From the NCBI GenBank assembly GCA_027596035.1, contig JADGJA010000100.1, positions 1 through 42,896 of the forward strand: 42,896 nucleotides of DNA, written 5' to 3'. The notes under the pieces were generated by a model. That model worked only from the letters and a program-made list of their open reading frames with translations, had not been told where the DNA came from and did no database searches. Of this stretch, positions 11,127-21,359 are shown piece by piece (the first letter of the stretch is position 1; every line of letters begins with the position of its first letter). The DNA is from Thoreauomyces humboldtii. Lineage: Eukaryota; Chytridiomycota; Chytridiomycetes; Spizellomycetales; Powellomycetaceae. Position numbers and translations under genes: made by a program.

Positions 11127-12159
11127 TCAGAGGACCTTGAGTCTGTCCTCCTGCGCGGCGACGGCCTCGTAGGCGGCCGGGTCGTCCGAGTGGACGATGG
11201 ATCGCTTCGCGGCTTGGGTCTTTGCCTTCCACGCCTCGAACTGACGGTCGGTTCCGAACATCCAGTCCCACCATCGGAAAGAGGACGAGTAGTTTCCTAC
11301 AAAGGCCATGTGGTGGTAGTCGTGGAACTCTGCGCCACCGAGGAAGGGGAGCAGCTTGTGCAGGGACTGAAGTGGGGGGACAGGGATAGAACAGAAAAGA
11401 ACAAAGGAATGAGCGGGAACGAAATCGAAACGAGAGAGGGGGGATGCATTCAAGAGCAAGTTCGAGGACGCTTACCCAGGGAAAGTCGTAACCAGCGTGC
11501 ACGTCGACCGTCTCCAGGAGCCTGAGCGCCAGCCAGGCGGCCATAGTGATCACATGCATGTCGACGCCGGCGAGGAGGAGGATGACCGGACCCAGGAAGA
11601 AGCCCTGTCCCAGCACGAGGACCTCGATGGGATGGGCGTGTTCTGCGGTGATCCCGAAGGGAGCTTGGAACTCGTGGTGGATCTTGTGGACGTGCCTGTA
11701 GAGCTTTGGGTGGTGCATGAGCCTGTGCACCCAGTAGTGGTAGGCGTCCTCCACGATGAGACAGAAGATGCAGGACATGACGACGGTGGAGAGGGCCGGG
11801 AAGGGATCGAGGAACTTCATGCCGAGGTACATCGCCGTGGGGTGGAAGAGGAGCATCATGGGAGCCTGGACGAACAGCTGGGACTTGATGACGCTGATAA
11901 GACACTTGCGGTAGAGCCCGGGCGTGTTTGGTTTGGTCTCCTGGATCTTGTACTGCTGGAAATATGGGATCTGGTCCATGAGGTAGTAGGGGAAGAAGCG
12001 ACCAAAGAAGACCAACTCGTGCCACGCAAAGAGGGAGACTGCGAGGAGAAGGCCTGGGTGTGAGGCGTTGGTGAAAAAGGACTGCCAGTGGGCTTCAAAG
12101 GCCGACGAGGGGTGATGGAGGGACGCCCCCATGTGCGACGATGTGACGTTGGAATGCAT
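11127..12159 (-). CDS. ERG25: C-4 methylsterol oxidase
   Basis: Two exons, 12159-11476 and 11366-11127, give 307 aa, the usual ERG25 length. The enzyme oxidises the C-4 methyl groups of sterol intermediates in ergosterol synthesis at the endoplasmic reticulum. It shows the three histidine boxes of the membrane di-iron fatty-acid-hydroxylase superfamily: HRLMHH, HKIHHEF and HDYHH. LFAWHELVFFGRFFPYYLMD and HAGYDFPWSL are characteristic of the family, and several hydrophobic segments precede the boxes. The 109-nt intron lies between YDFPW and SLHK. The ATG at 12159 (MHSNVTSS) fits the family; upstream in-frame sequence lacks similarity. No C-terminal dilysine signal is evident (ends RLKVL). Confidence 0.95.
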
Positions 12160-12622
12160 CGCTGACGGTGATTTCGGGTCGAGGACAGGACGTTCGAAGG
12201 AGAGGGAGGTGGGATGGCGCGCTAGAAGCAGGTGCGAGATCTGCGTGCTCGGTGATGAACTGGGCTTTGACGATATACCACGACGAATCGGTACGATTAT
12301 CCCGGGATGCAAGACTTGACGGACGAGTACAGAGAGGTGCTGGGAGGGATGGTCGATGCGGTCCTATCTATGTGCACACGAGCGGAACAAGACTCGGGGA
12401 GAAGTGTAAAACGAGCGGTGGGTGTTAGGCAGGTGTTAGGTGGGGAGACCGGACCGGACCTTTGCTTCTTTTTTTGCCTCACACGACAGAAGCGGATCGT
12501 CCCATCACCGTCCCACGCACGACCTGCGGTAAAATGCAGCCTGCGCGCGCACTCACACGATGCACACCACCCCTAACGCGTTTGGGCCACCGGAACAGGA
12601 AAGCGGCCAACCAGCCATGGAA

Positions 12623-12662
12623 TACAGTACATGTACTGTACAGTTGCATACAGTACTGTATG
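12623..12662. promoter_or_regulatory. Two adjacent perfect palindromes
   Basis: The first is tacagtacatgtactgta (18 bp, 12623-12640) and the second catacagtactgtatg (16 bp, 12647-12662). Both are built from TACAGT/ACTGTA half-sites and lie ~465 bp before the ERG25 start codon. Binding by a dimeric regulator is inference. Confidence 0.45.
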
Positions 12663-13230
12663 ATACTGTCAACAATCTGCCCAAGGGCGCACATGGATTC
12701 CTGGGGAGAAACGTTCCCTCAGGTTCTGGCAGGAAGATGAGATGGGCCGCTGCAGGGAGACGAGGGCCTGTCAACCATGGCCGGCTCTCGTCCCCGTCCC
12801 TCGAGCTCAGCCTGCAACAAAGTTTGATACCCTCACGCTGACCGAGGACGATTGCTTCATTGGTCTTTGTGTTTGCCTTATGGCCGAAATCATCCCACCG
12901 TTTGGAACCTGGAACAAGTCATGGGCATTGGTTGTTAGGAGCCAATCATCTTGATCATTTGATTGCGAGAAAAGGGGTTTTGCCTTCAACGACACAAAGT
13001 TAGGGAAGATGTGACGCTTCCGTCCATGGCAACCTTGCCGTCGTCCAGCTCGAGGAAATAGATCAAGAGCCATCCGTCGCTTCCCAACCGAACCGCGTCC
13101 TCCTGCTGATCCTTGCATCGTCCTCGTGCCTCCATCCCCGTGCTCGGCGCTCGCGGATGGGAACGTCGACGCGAAAGCGCCGAAATTGCCCCTTCGCTTG
13201 CCACTGTCGAATGCAAGCCCAGTACGGTAG

Positions 13231-13243
13231 CCCCCCCCCCCCC
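13231..13243 (+). repeat. Poly-C homopolymer (13 nt)
   Basis: An uninterrupted run of 13 C follows gtag and precedes ttgcagcagcag. It is non-coding as far as I can see and is a likely site of length variation. Confidence 0.9.
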
Positions 13244-13689
13244 TTGCAGCAGCAGCGAGTCGTGGTGGGTTTCTCAATCTCCCCAAGAAGGTTCGTGACG
13301 TTGCAGGACTAACATGGAGAATGTTGTTGTTGGTGAACTGGCTGATTTCTGAATCTCTTGACAACAAGACCTTGCTGCAATCTATCGGCACGTCAGCGCG
13401 AAACCCAGAAGGGGCCCTGTGGCAGAAAGTCGACTGCTCTGCGCGTTTCGTGCTCTGCTCTGCTCTGCACTCACCAGCTGGTCGCTCCGTACAATTCCTG
13501 ACAAGGATCTGGGATCAATGTGATGCCGAGCTTGGTGCTCTACAATAGGCGATGGCATATTGCGAGGTAGAGAGAGGTGGTCCGCATTGCCTGGAAAGCA
13601 GGCCATCTCTGTACTGATATCGGAGCCTTGTTGCTTTCAAGCGATGACCTATTCTTTCCCGCGATCCATGGGTTGAGCATTCATTTGCT

Positions 13690-16448
13690 ATGGTAGCTTG
13701 TTACGAACAACACATTTTCTGCTATAGTATGCAGCTGATGCTCTGCCTCTTTCTGCCCTTGTTTTTCAGGCTAGTCGGCGCCGTCTTGGTTTTCCAGCAG
13801 TCTCATGCAAAGCCCGACAGCACCTGCACCAACGAGCATGGATTGAAGACCTACCTGATGATCCTAGTTACAGCTCTTGTGCTCGAGATCGTGGTCGAGA
13901 CAGTCATCGCTTGGATATCGCTTCAGGGTACCGTGGCAAACGACGCTCCGAGGCGGCATATGGAGTGAGTGTGCGCATCAGAGTGACCCCAAGAGTCACC
14001 TCCTTTGGCGCGACTGACACGGGTCGCTGCTTCGTTGCTCGCTTTCTCCTGAAGCAAGGCGATATACGTGCACTCGGTGCTCATGGTTGCAGAGATGGTG
14101 AGGATAGTCCAGTGAGTGAGCTTGCTGGCGTCCTCGTATTCAGAGATTTTTCGTATCTTCCTCTCGACAGATGGCCCAGATCTACGGTTTCCACCTCATG
14201 TGGGGTTCCAATCCAGTCACCTGTCCTTCGCCATCTCACACCGAGCTTATCGTCCACCTCCTTATCTACCTCGGCACAGCGGGGCTGCTCCTTTATGTCG
14301 TCCTTCTCCTGCTTCTGTTCCTCCGTTCCACCCCCCGCAACGTCGATTCCATCGATTACGCCGCCGTGTGGAGATCTCGACTTGGCATGCTTTTTTTCTC
14401 GCACTCCAGAAAGCAGAACTTGAAAGTCAAAAAAGCGAGAAGAACGGGAATCACCGCCACCGATGATCCCGATGTTCTCACCGACGTAGCGAGAGTGTTT
14501 GCCGAGTTCTTGGAGGACGCCGAGACGGTTCCCAGCGATATTCTGGTCGGTGTCATACTGCTGAGGAGAGAACAGAGGCGGCGACGCGCCAACATCATCA
14601 TGCTGGCGAGCGAACAGGCGGTGAGGGCCACCTCCACAGCGCGGGACCATCAGGAACGACTTGCCTCCACTTCTGGCCCTGACTCGGAACTGCATGAAAT
14701 CTCAGCCCAGCCACATCCCCTCGCCCCTTCGGCTTCTGCCGTCTTGATCGACACCGGATCCACACCAACCCTTGCCCAACCGGTCCGGCATACGGACGTG
14801 CGCGACGTGTGCTACTTCTATCAATATGCTGAAAGCATATACGGCATGCCTTTGTACATGCTGTCCAATTTCTCCAGAGGGTGCTACCACTTGTGCTGCC
14901 CGTGGTCCCGAGTTCCTCCTGCATCCGCCGTCGCCGCCATTCAGAGATACAGCTCGGAATCCTTCATTCCCTGCATGCCGGTCTCGCCGCCGCTATTGGC
15001 GGACTCGCTCCCTCATGCGGATCTGCTGCATCTGTCGTTAGCGGGGGGCCTGTTCAGGAGTCCGTTCGTCGTGTGTTTCGATCACCCGAGGCAGACGATA
15101 GTGATAGCAGTGCGAGGGACGCTTTCGACTGCCGACATCCTTGTGGATTTGAACTGCGATCTTACGGAGATTGTGGTCCCTGAAACTTCGAGTGGGGGTC
15201 GCGTTACTGCTTTTACGCATTCGGGAATGGTATGGGCCGCTACGAGCCGGGGACTAGGCGGCCGGATTTCTGCCTGTCAAATGCCTCGCTAACCTTTTAT
15301 TGTGCAACAGTACCGCACTGCCCGAAACCTCAAAGACGAGTTGGAATCGACGGGAGTTCTTCGAAGGGCCTTCGATGAAGGTAGTAAGTACCGCACCTAT
15401 GGTCTTCTTTGCTGCGGGCACTCACTTGGAGGGGTAAAGTGTTCCTCCCTTTTCCCCCACTACTATAAGACGCTCACTACAGGCCCTTGCCTCATGACAG
15501 GGAGTATCAGCGTTGCTAGCTTTCCTTCTAAAGCCCGCTTTTCCACAATGTGTGTCGATATCTTACAGCCCTCCAGGCTGCATGATCACTTCGCCCGCAA
15601 TACCTTATTTTTCCAGCTTCTGTACATCCGTCGTGCTGGGCACAGACGTGGTACCACGGCTGAATCGAGCCACGGTGGAGAGACTGAAGCGGGACGTGAG
15701 CGGGTGCATCCGACGGTGCGACGTGCACAAGCTACGAGTGGTCGGCAGCTGGCTCTTCCAACGAGGTGGGAAGCGAAAGAAGGGAAAAGGCTCCACCGGA
15801 TCGTCGAGATGGCGACGGGGAAGCGGGAGCGACGGCGGATGGCGCGAACGCGTCGGTGGGGATGACGACAGAGCGAACGGGGGAGACGAGGCGGCCATAC
15901 CTTTGCCGGAAGCGCACGGGGCCCATAGCGGCAGCTGCGGTTCTCCGCAGTCGGTACTACGGAAACGGGCACCTGACGATACAAGCACTTGGCCGCCGGA
16001 CTTGGAAGCAGGGGGAACGGACCTAGAGCAGTCTGATGGGCACTACGAGCAACAGGACACCCGAACTCCCCCCTTCAGTGCCAGCCATCCCACTACCTAC
16101 CTTCCTGGTCGGATCTTATACTTTCAACGATCACCTCGGCAAGCTCATCCCGTAACGCCGCCGACACCTCGTCGCTCCACTTCCCCATCGGCATCCCTGC
16201 TTCCCGCGGCCGCTGTCCACCCGCCCCGTGCCGCTCCCTCATCCTCTCCCACCACGGCAGGGACAACAACGCAGGCTGGGAGGGTGTATTCCCCGATGTG
16301 GGCAGCTCCCGCGGCGTTTCAGGAAATTCTGATATCGGCATCGATGGCGGCGGACCACCTTCCGCACAACTTGCGCACGGTCCTAGAGAAGGTGGCTGCG
16401 GGGGCAGACACGAGTCCCGACGGACTGGTAGCTGCAGTAGGATATTGA
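13690..16448 (+). CDS. sn-1-specific diacylglycerol lipase (DAGL-type class 3 lipase)
   Basis: Exons proposed: 13690-13964, 14055-14097, 14171-15229, 15311-15433 and 15501-16448, giving 815 aa. The family cleaves the sn-1 acyl chain of diacylglycerol at membranes. The N-terminus has about four membrane segments, including LVTALVLEIVVETVIAWISL and LIYLGTAGLLLYVVLLLLL. The lipase core holds IVIAVRGTLSTADILVDL, the nucleophile elbow GHSLGG split by an intron, then VSISYSPPG and VVLGTDVVPRL with the likely catalytic Asp. The end (FQEILISASMAADHLPHNL) also matches DAGLs. A low-complexity insert of ~190 residues follows the Asp. The 5' end is uncertain: cttgtttttcag at ~13769 looks like a 3' splice site, so true upstream exons may exist. 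The 43-nt exon 2 and its donor are the least sure junctions. Confidence 0.88.
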
Positions 16449-16568
16449 AAGGTTCCGATGGGCTTTTCTGTTTCATAAATTATCGATACGCCTTTCTCCG
16501 TGACGCTTGTATTTACAGGTATAGTGGGTGTTTCGCTGGCGAGAGCTACGGTATGGAGGGGGAGGTAT

Positions 16569-18127
16569 CTAGGAACGGAGATCCCCGGTGCCGAACAAAC
16601 GGAGATTCCCTTCGGATCGCGTGGCCGAAACGTCGTCGTTGGCGTATGCCAGGAGATGTTTGGAAGGATGCCACGCAATGCTATTTGTCGCGGCGCTGCA
16701 TTGGATCGTATGTATCCTTTCTCCCGTCTCGATGGCCGCCTGAACAAATGAAAAGTCAATAAGTAGATTAGTAGGTTGAGACAAGCCACGCATGGGGTAG
16801 CTGGCAAAGGAAGACGCTGGCATACAATATCGATAACTCGATCCTCTGATCCCGAGGCAATGAGTTCGCCGTCGTAGCTGATGCTAAGCGTTCGTACAGG
16901 CCATCTAATTGGTTCGTTGTGTTAGCCCGAAAAATAGCGAATCCCCTTGTGGAACGTTCATAGTACATACTCTAGAGTTCCAAAAGTGCGCAAGCATGTA
17001 AGGTCTTCTATGTCCCAAAGGCAGATCAGAGCGTCGGCGCTTCCAGTAGCAAAATATCTACAATCCAGATGTCAGAGCTCCGCTGCCATGAGTCCTTCTC
17101 GCTGCAAAGAGCACTCACTTTCCCTTGGGATCAAAGTCGATGCAGTAGAGGTTGGCAGTATGTGCCACCAGGTCAGTTACGGGCTTAAAGCCCGGAAACT
17201 CAAGGATTCTTAGTGTCCCTACGAACGTGAGATTAGATACGTGCTAAAGACGGAGGAAAAAGCAGTATGCGGTCCGTCTATCACGATACCTTGGCCAGTT
17301 GTCATGTAGAATAAATCTCCCGCGTAGTTCCAGCAGATCTCGTTGATCTAACCAAAGCAACTTTCAGCATCCACAGATTCATCCTCCGATACCATCCGAA
17401 CCAAGGCCGCACCTCCACTTCGCTTTTGATGGAGTGCCAGATGTACTTCTTCTCACTTCGAGCGTCGCCTCCGCCTCGGGTATCTATGAAAGCCACCACG
17501 TCGTCCTTTGTAAATCACAAGGGTTGGTGAGATCCGCTGTTTTCGCCAGTATCTTGAGCGCTCTATGGCTCCTCACCTTGTCGCCGACGGCGATGTTCCT
17601 TCCATCAGGACTCCAGCACAAGTTGATGTTCTCCCCGGTTGTTTGCACTTTCCGGATGAAAGGTGCCGACTTTGTCTTGTCAGCAGCTGTACAAAAGTTC
17701 ACATACTTGGTTGAGAATTTCCGACCGCGAAGCATGAGCGAGGATCCTCTCGCGTACCCCTCAGATCCCACATGATGATGGAGCTATCCAGCGATGCTGT
17801 GGCGAGACGCTCAGGGTGCGTTGGATCCCAGCAGAGCTGGTCCACGTCGCCGGTGTGGGATTTGAGCTCCAAGGCATCCTTCGCGCTCTGCGAACACAAG
17901 AATCAGCCTGTCGTGTTCAATGAGCCGAGATAGAAGCAGACCCTAAGACTTACCGTACGCTCGACGTTGGTCCAAACTCTCGCCGTCTGGTCGGCCGAGC
18001 CCGACCCTAGCTTCTTTCCGTCACAGCTCCACCCAACCGTCAGAACCTTTTGCTTGTGAGCCTTGAGTTCCTTTGTTTGCGCTGCCGCGAACTGGGCCTT
18101 GAGCCGTGGATAGTTCAGGGAGGACAT
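16569..18127 (-). CDS. THOC3: THO complex subunit 3 (THOC3/TEX1), WD40 protein
   Basis: Nine exons: 18127-17954, 17887-17758, 17686-17577, 17505-17419, 17347-17290, 17218-17119, 17057-16971, 16904-16826 and 16739-16569. They give 331 aa and all phases are consistent. The protein is a WD40 propeller of the TREX/THO complex, which couples transcription to mRNA export in the nucleus. Repeats end in ARVW, IIMWDLR and ICLWDIE. Family-specific stretches are DFDPKGKYFATGSADAL, WPVRTLSISYDGELIASGSE and AWHPSKHLLAY. The gene is tail to tail with the lipase (120 bp) and head to head with the ADAL-type deaminase (159 bp). The fourth donor has a nearby alternative that would add two residues. Confidence 0.93.
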
Positions 18128-18286
18128 TGTGCCTATAGACGGCCTCGTGCGTGCAGCATTCCGCTCTGGGGGAAGTGTGAAACCCTTGCTGGCGTCGGGA
18201 CGCAACGGACACGCAGATGGTGGCACAGTCACGCGTAAAGCGACTTCGGACAACATGGAAGATCCCCAGCACAGGGAACGAACGGC
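18128..18286. promoter_or_regulatory. 159-bp bidirectional promoter (THOC3 / ADAL-type deaminase)
   Basis: The start codons of the two divergent genes are 159 bp apart (186 bp if the deaminase starts at 18314), so both promoters must overlap here. No TATA box is evident. Confidence 0.6.
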
Positions 18287-19579
18287 ATGCCAAACGGGGA
18301 GCACCCTGTTGCCATGGCTCCTCCAACCATCGCCGCCAGCAACACAACCTCCACCAAGTGCCCCGTGGTTCCTCTTACGCCCTTCGTCACGACCGAATAT
18401 GGTTCGGTTGCATCCCTGCTCGAATTCTGTCTCCGGCTTCCGAAAGTTGATCTGCACGCCCATGTAAACGGCTCCATCCCACCCGAAGCCCTGCGGCTTC
18501 TTGCTGAGCGGAAGCTTTCGGCCGCTGGCGGGGAAACAGGGAAGCAAGCAGCCCAGGGGGCATTGAATGTACTGGACGCCATTACTTGGAAGGATGAGTT
18601 CGACATCACCGACTTCTTCCCATTGTTCCGACACATCTACGCCTTGACCAACGACCCTGAGAGCCTGGCCTTTGTTGCGCGCGCGGTCATCGAGGATTTC
18701 GCGAGGGATGGTGTACGGTATGTGGAGCTTCGATCCACTCCACGCGATGATCCTACTACAGGTTCGTCGAACGCCACGTTTCCGCCGGCTTCTTCGTAGA
18801 CACAACACTCAAAAGCTTATCTGCAGGTCTTACGAAGGAAATCTACGTGCAGACTCTGGTTGCCACCCTAGCTGCATCCACAACATCACAGATCACTCCT
18901 CGTCTCCTCTTGTCCATCGATCGCGCCAAACACAGCCCTGAGGATGCATCCCACGTCGTGTCACTCGCGCTGTCCGAACCTTCCATCCTCGGCGTCGACC
19001 TTTGTGGGGATCCACACGCCGGCTCCTTCCATGCCGCCCGTCCCGCCGTCGAGCGCGCCAAGGCCGCCGGACTCGCCGTCACGCTGCACATGGGCGAGGT
19101 GGAGGGAACCGACGCGGAAAGCATGGGCATGCTGGAGGTGTTTCCGGACCGACTCGGACACGCGACGTTCATGGGCAGCGAGGTGAGGAAAGTCGTTGCG
19201 GAGAGGAAGCTACCGATCGAGATGTGCATGACGAGCAACGTACTGAGTCGGACGGTCGACTCGTATGAGGTGAATAACGGAACTCGCGACAGCTGACATG
19301 GTTTTCGTGCCTGCTGACGTGTCACGATTGCAGGTTCATCACATAAGGGAAGCGCTAGAGTCCAACCATCCTGCCGTTCTCTGCACTGACGACAAGGGCA
19401 TCATCTCGTCCCCTCTTTCGTACGAGTACGCTCTCGCAGCGTCCACGTTCTCATTGAGTCGCAACGACCTTTTTCAACTGAGTCGACGGGCCATAGAGGC
19501 TGCGTTTTGCAGGAAAGCGGAGAAGGAGGCTTTGCGGAAAGTTTGGGACGCATGGGCTGCGGAGGAAGGCTTGGCGTAA
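18287..19579 (+). CDS. Adenosine-deaminase-like protein (ADAL / N6-methyl-AMP deaminase type)
   Basis: Three exons, 18287-18761, 18827-19269 and 19334-19579, give 387 aa. An ATG at 18314 would give 378 aa and is equally plausible. The family is the metal-dependent adenosine deaminase superfamily. Seen in order: VDLHAHVNGSI (the HxH metal ligands), the acidic helix FDITDFFPLFRHIY, VRYVELRSTPR, LHMGEVEGTD, DRLGHATF and CTDDKGI. The TDDKG form and the VELRSTPR region place it with ADAL/MAPDA rather than classical adenosine deaminase. ADAL enzymes hydrolyse N6-methyl-AMP to IMP, clearing m6A nucleotides from RNA turnover; that substrate is inferred. The first donor is gttcgt, a weaker 5' splice site than its neighbours. 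Confidence 0.9.
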
Positions 19580-19780
19580 TCACCTTGACAGCATCATACA
19601 CGCAGCTGGCGGTAGACTCTTCGCATGCTTTCTCTTACTACTAGATGAACGATGTTCTCCCTAGGAAGTTGAAGTAGGAACTCCCGGAAGCGGACAACGA
19701 CGTCAACGTCCCCGTTCCAAGGATATTGCAGTGATATCAGTGGATCCCGTCTGGATACCCTGGGCACCACATCAAACGCT

Positions 19781-19824
19781 GTACTGCACTGTACTGTGCG
19801 GTACATGTACATGTACAACTGTAC
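19781..19824. promoter_or_regulatory. GTAC-rich palindrome cluster
   Basis: Six GTAC cores occur in 44 bp, including the perfect palindrome gtacatgtacatgtac at 19801-19816. ACTGTAC elements beside it resemble those upstream of ERG25. The function is unknown. Confidence 0.4.
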
Positions 19825-20138
19825 GTCCGAGGATCTCTCTAAAATAACCGGGATACCGCCATGCTTGAAACCAGTGTGCCCAACAGAGGGGCGAATGCCA
19901 TGAGTCCGGAACTGCATTGTCCGAACGTCGAATGACATGAGACGTGGGTGCGACGTCCGTGCTTGGCCTTTTGCCTGAATGAAAGAAGGAGGAAAAGAAA
20001 AAAAAAACCGCACACAAGGCACGACGGATCCTGCACCATCCCAACTGCCCTGCCGCAGACCGTTGACCCAAGCCGTTCGTTCATCAGAGGCTGCCATGGA
20101 ACGGCCCAAATTTTTCACCATGCCGAGCTGTCAGATGG

Positions 20139-20154
20139 CTAGGGTTTAGGGTTT
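20139..20154 (+). promoter_or_regulatory. Telomere-box-like TAGGGTT tandem
   Basis: Two TAGGGTT units lie directly in tandem about 1.2 kb before the zinc-finger ATG. Such boxes can bind Tbf1-type Myb proteins in fungal promoters; use here is inferred. Confidence 0.35.
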
Positions 20155-21359
20155 CCAAACGGCGATGAGACGGTGCAAAATGAACGGCTCGGCGGATTAC
20201 ATGCCAGCAGGGCGTGGCGCGCGAGGCGTGCGAGCCGCCCCCTCGGGGATCCCAGAGTCACCCTTTGTACACTGTGCCCCAGCTCCTGCCAAAGGGCTAC
20301 AACTGCGTGAGCAGAAGCGACGATCCCTCTGTGCCCTCTGCCAATTCCCGACCCTTCCCGAGAGAGAGAGGACGCTCGTGTTCATCACACCAAGCCCATT
20401 TTGCTTATCGCCACAACACAACTCTCTTTCGACGCCAGCGAAACCCTTGGTCCCAGCTTGCTTGGGGTGGGTGCCGTCGTTCGTCTTTTTCACGCTCCGC
20501 TCTGCACACGCGCACGCCACGCCTTTCTTTGCCCAAGAAGAGGAAGGCCCTTGTCCTTCCCCACTCCCTCTTCCGAGCACACTTCTTCCTCGCGCATCGC
20601 CCACCCCGTACCCACTCGCTAGGCACAAGGTCCCACCGCACCGGCATCCGTCTCGTGGCCCGTCTCTTGCCTCTCTCGGTCTTTTTCTTTTCCTTTGTTC
20701 AGGAGTGGAAGCACGCACTCCCCCTCGAACCCGGTACAGCCCTTCTTCTTGCTTTCGAAGAGGTTTCTCCATTCCACCAACGAACGGGCATCTCCACCGC
20801 CTCATCCGGCTCTCTTGCCTCTTTATTCTTCTTTCCCGCTCAACAAACATCCGTTAATTTTCGGTCGAACGCCCCATTTCGGCGTCATATCTTGCCCTTC
20901 ATGTAGTAAGTACACACAAGTCCGTCCTGTGTGTGTGTCTTTGGCAGTAGCGTGCAGTTGGTGTGTGCATACCTGGATGGCGGGAGCGGGAGCGGAGAGA
21001 AGATCGGCCTGGCATGCGCGAGAGCGTGTGGTCGCACCCCCCTTCAAGCCTCGTTCGTCGTCGAGGCGGGGACCAAGCCAGCATTCCGAGGTCGACGCCT
21101 CGTTCAACTTTTCTGCATCTCTGTGAGGACGAATCTGCGCGTGTGGGACCGAAGAAAAACCGCCGGGGGCGTACCACTCGATTGCAGTAGCACCCCGTTG
21201 CCCGCCACACTGCATCGCACACAGCCTCGCCGAACCAACCATACTACTGTACCGCATTCGGCATTTCTTCGCTGCCGCATCTCTCCCTCTCTCCCTGTCT
21301 CTCTCTTCGCTCCTCGGTGCATCTCCACATATTCGTCATTCGTGGGCAACGGAAGAGCG

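Larger units (their letters stand above)
12160..13689. other. Intergenic region between ERG25 and the diacylglycerol lipase gene
   Basis: These 1.5 kb hold divergent promoters and no recognisable gene. They include the direct repeat aggtgttagg near 12425-12440, two adjacent perfect palindromes at 12623-12662 and a 13-C run at 13231-13243. Upstream non-coding or coding exons of the lipase could lie at the right end. Confidence 0.55.
19580..21359. other. Intergenic region between the ADAL-type and zinc-finger genes
   Basis: These 1.8 kb hold the deaminase 3' flank and a long promoter and leader for the zinc-finger gene. They contain a cluster of GTAC palindromes (19781-19824), two telomere-like TAGGGTT units (20139-20154) and long CT-rich stretches from about 20280 to 21340. 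I see no gene. Confidence 0.55.

Noticed and set aside
11104..12312. Unspliced 402-codon version of ERG25
   Set aside because: It loses the third histidine box (HDYHH) and the conserved C-terminus, which splicing at 11367-11475 restores.
12807..13391. 194-codon open frame on the minus strand between ERG25 and the lipase
   Set aside because: No recognisable motif and poor composition; it passes through the poly-C run; likely chance.
20165..20906. Overlapping 217-230-codon frames on both strands before the zinc-finger gene
   Set aside because: They arise from CT-rich leader DNA, look mutually like shadows, and show no domain or codon pattern.
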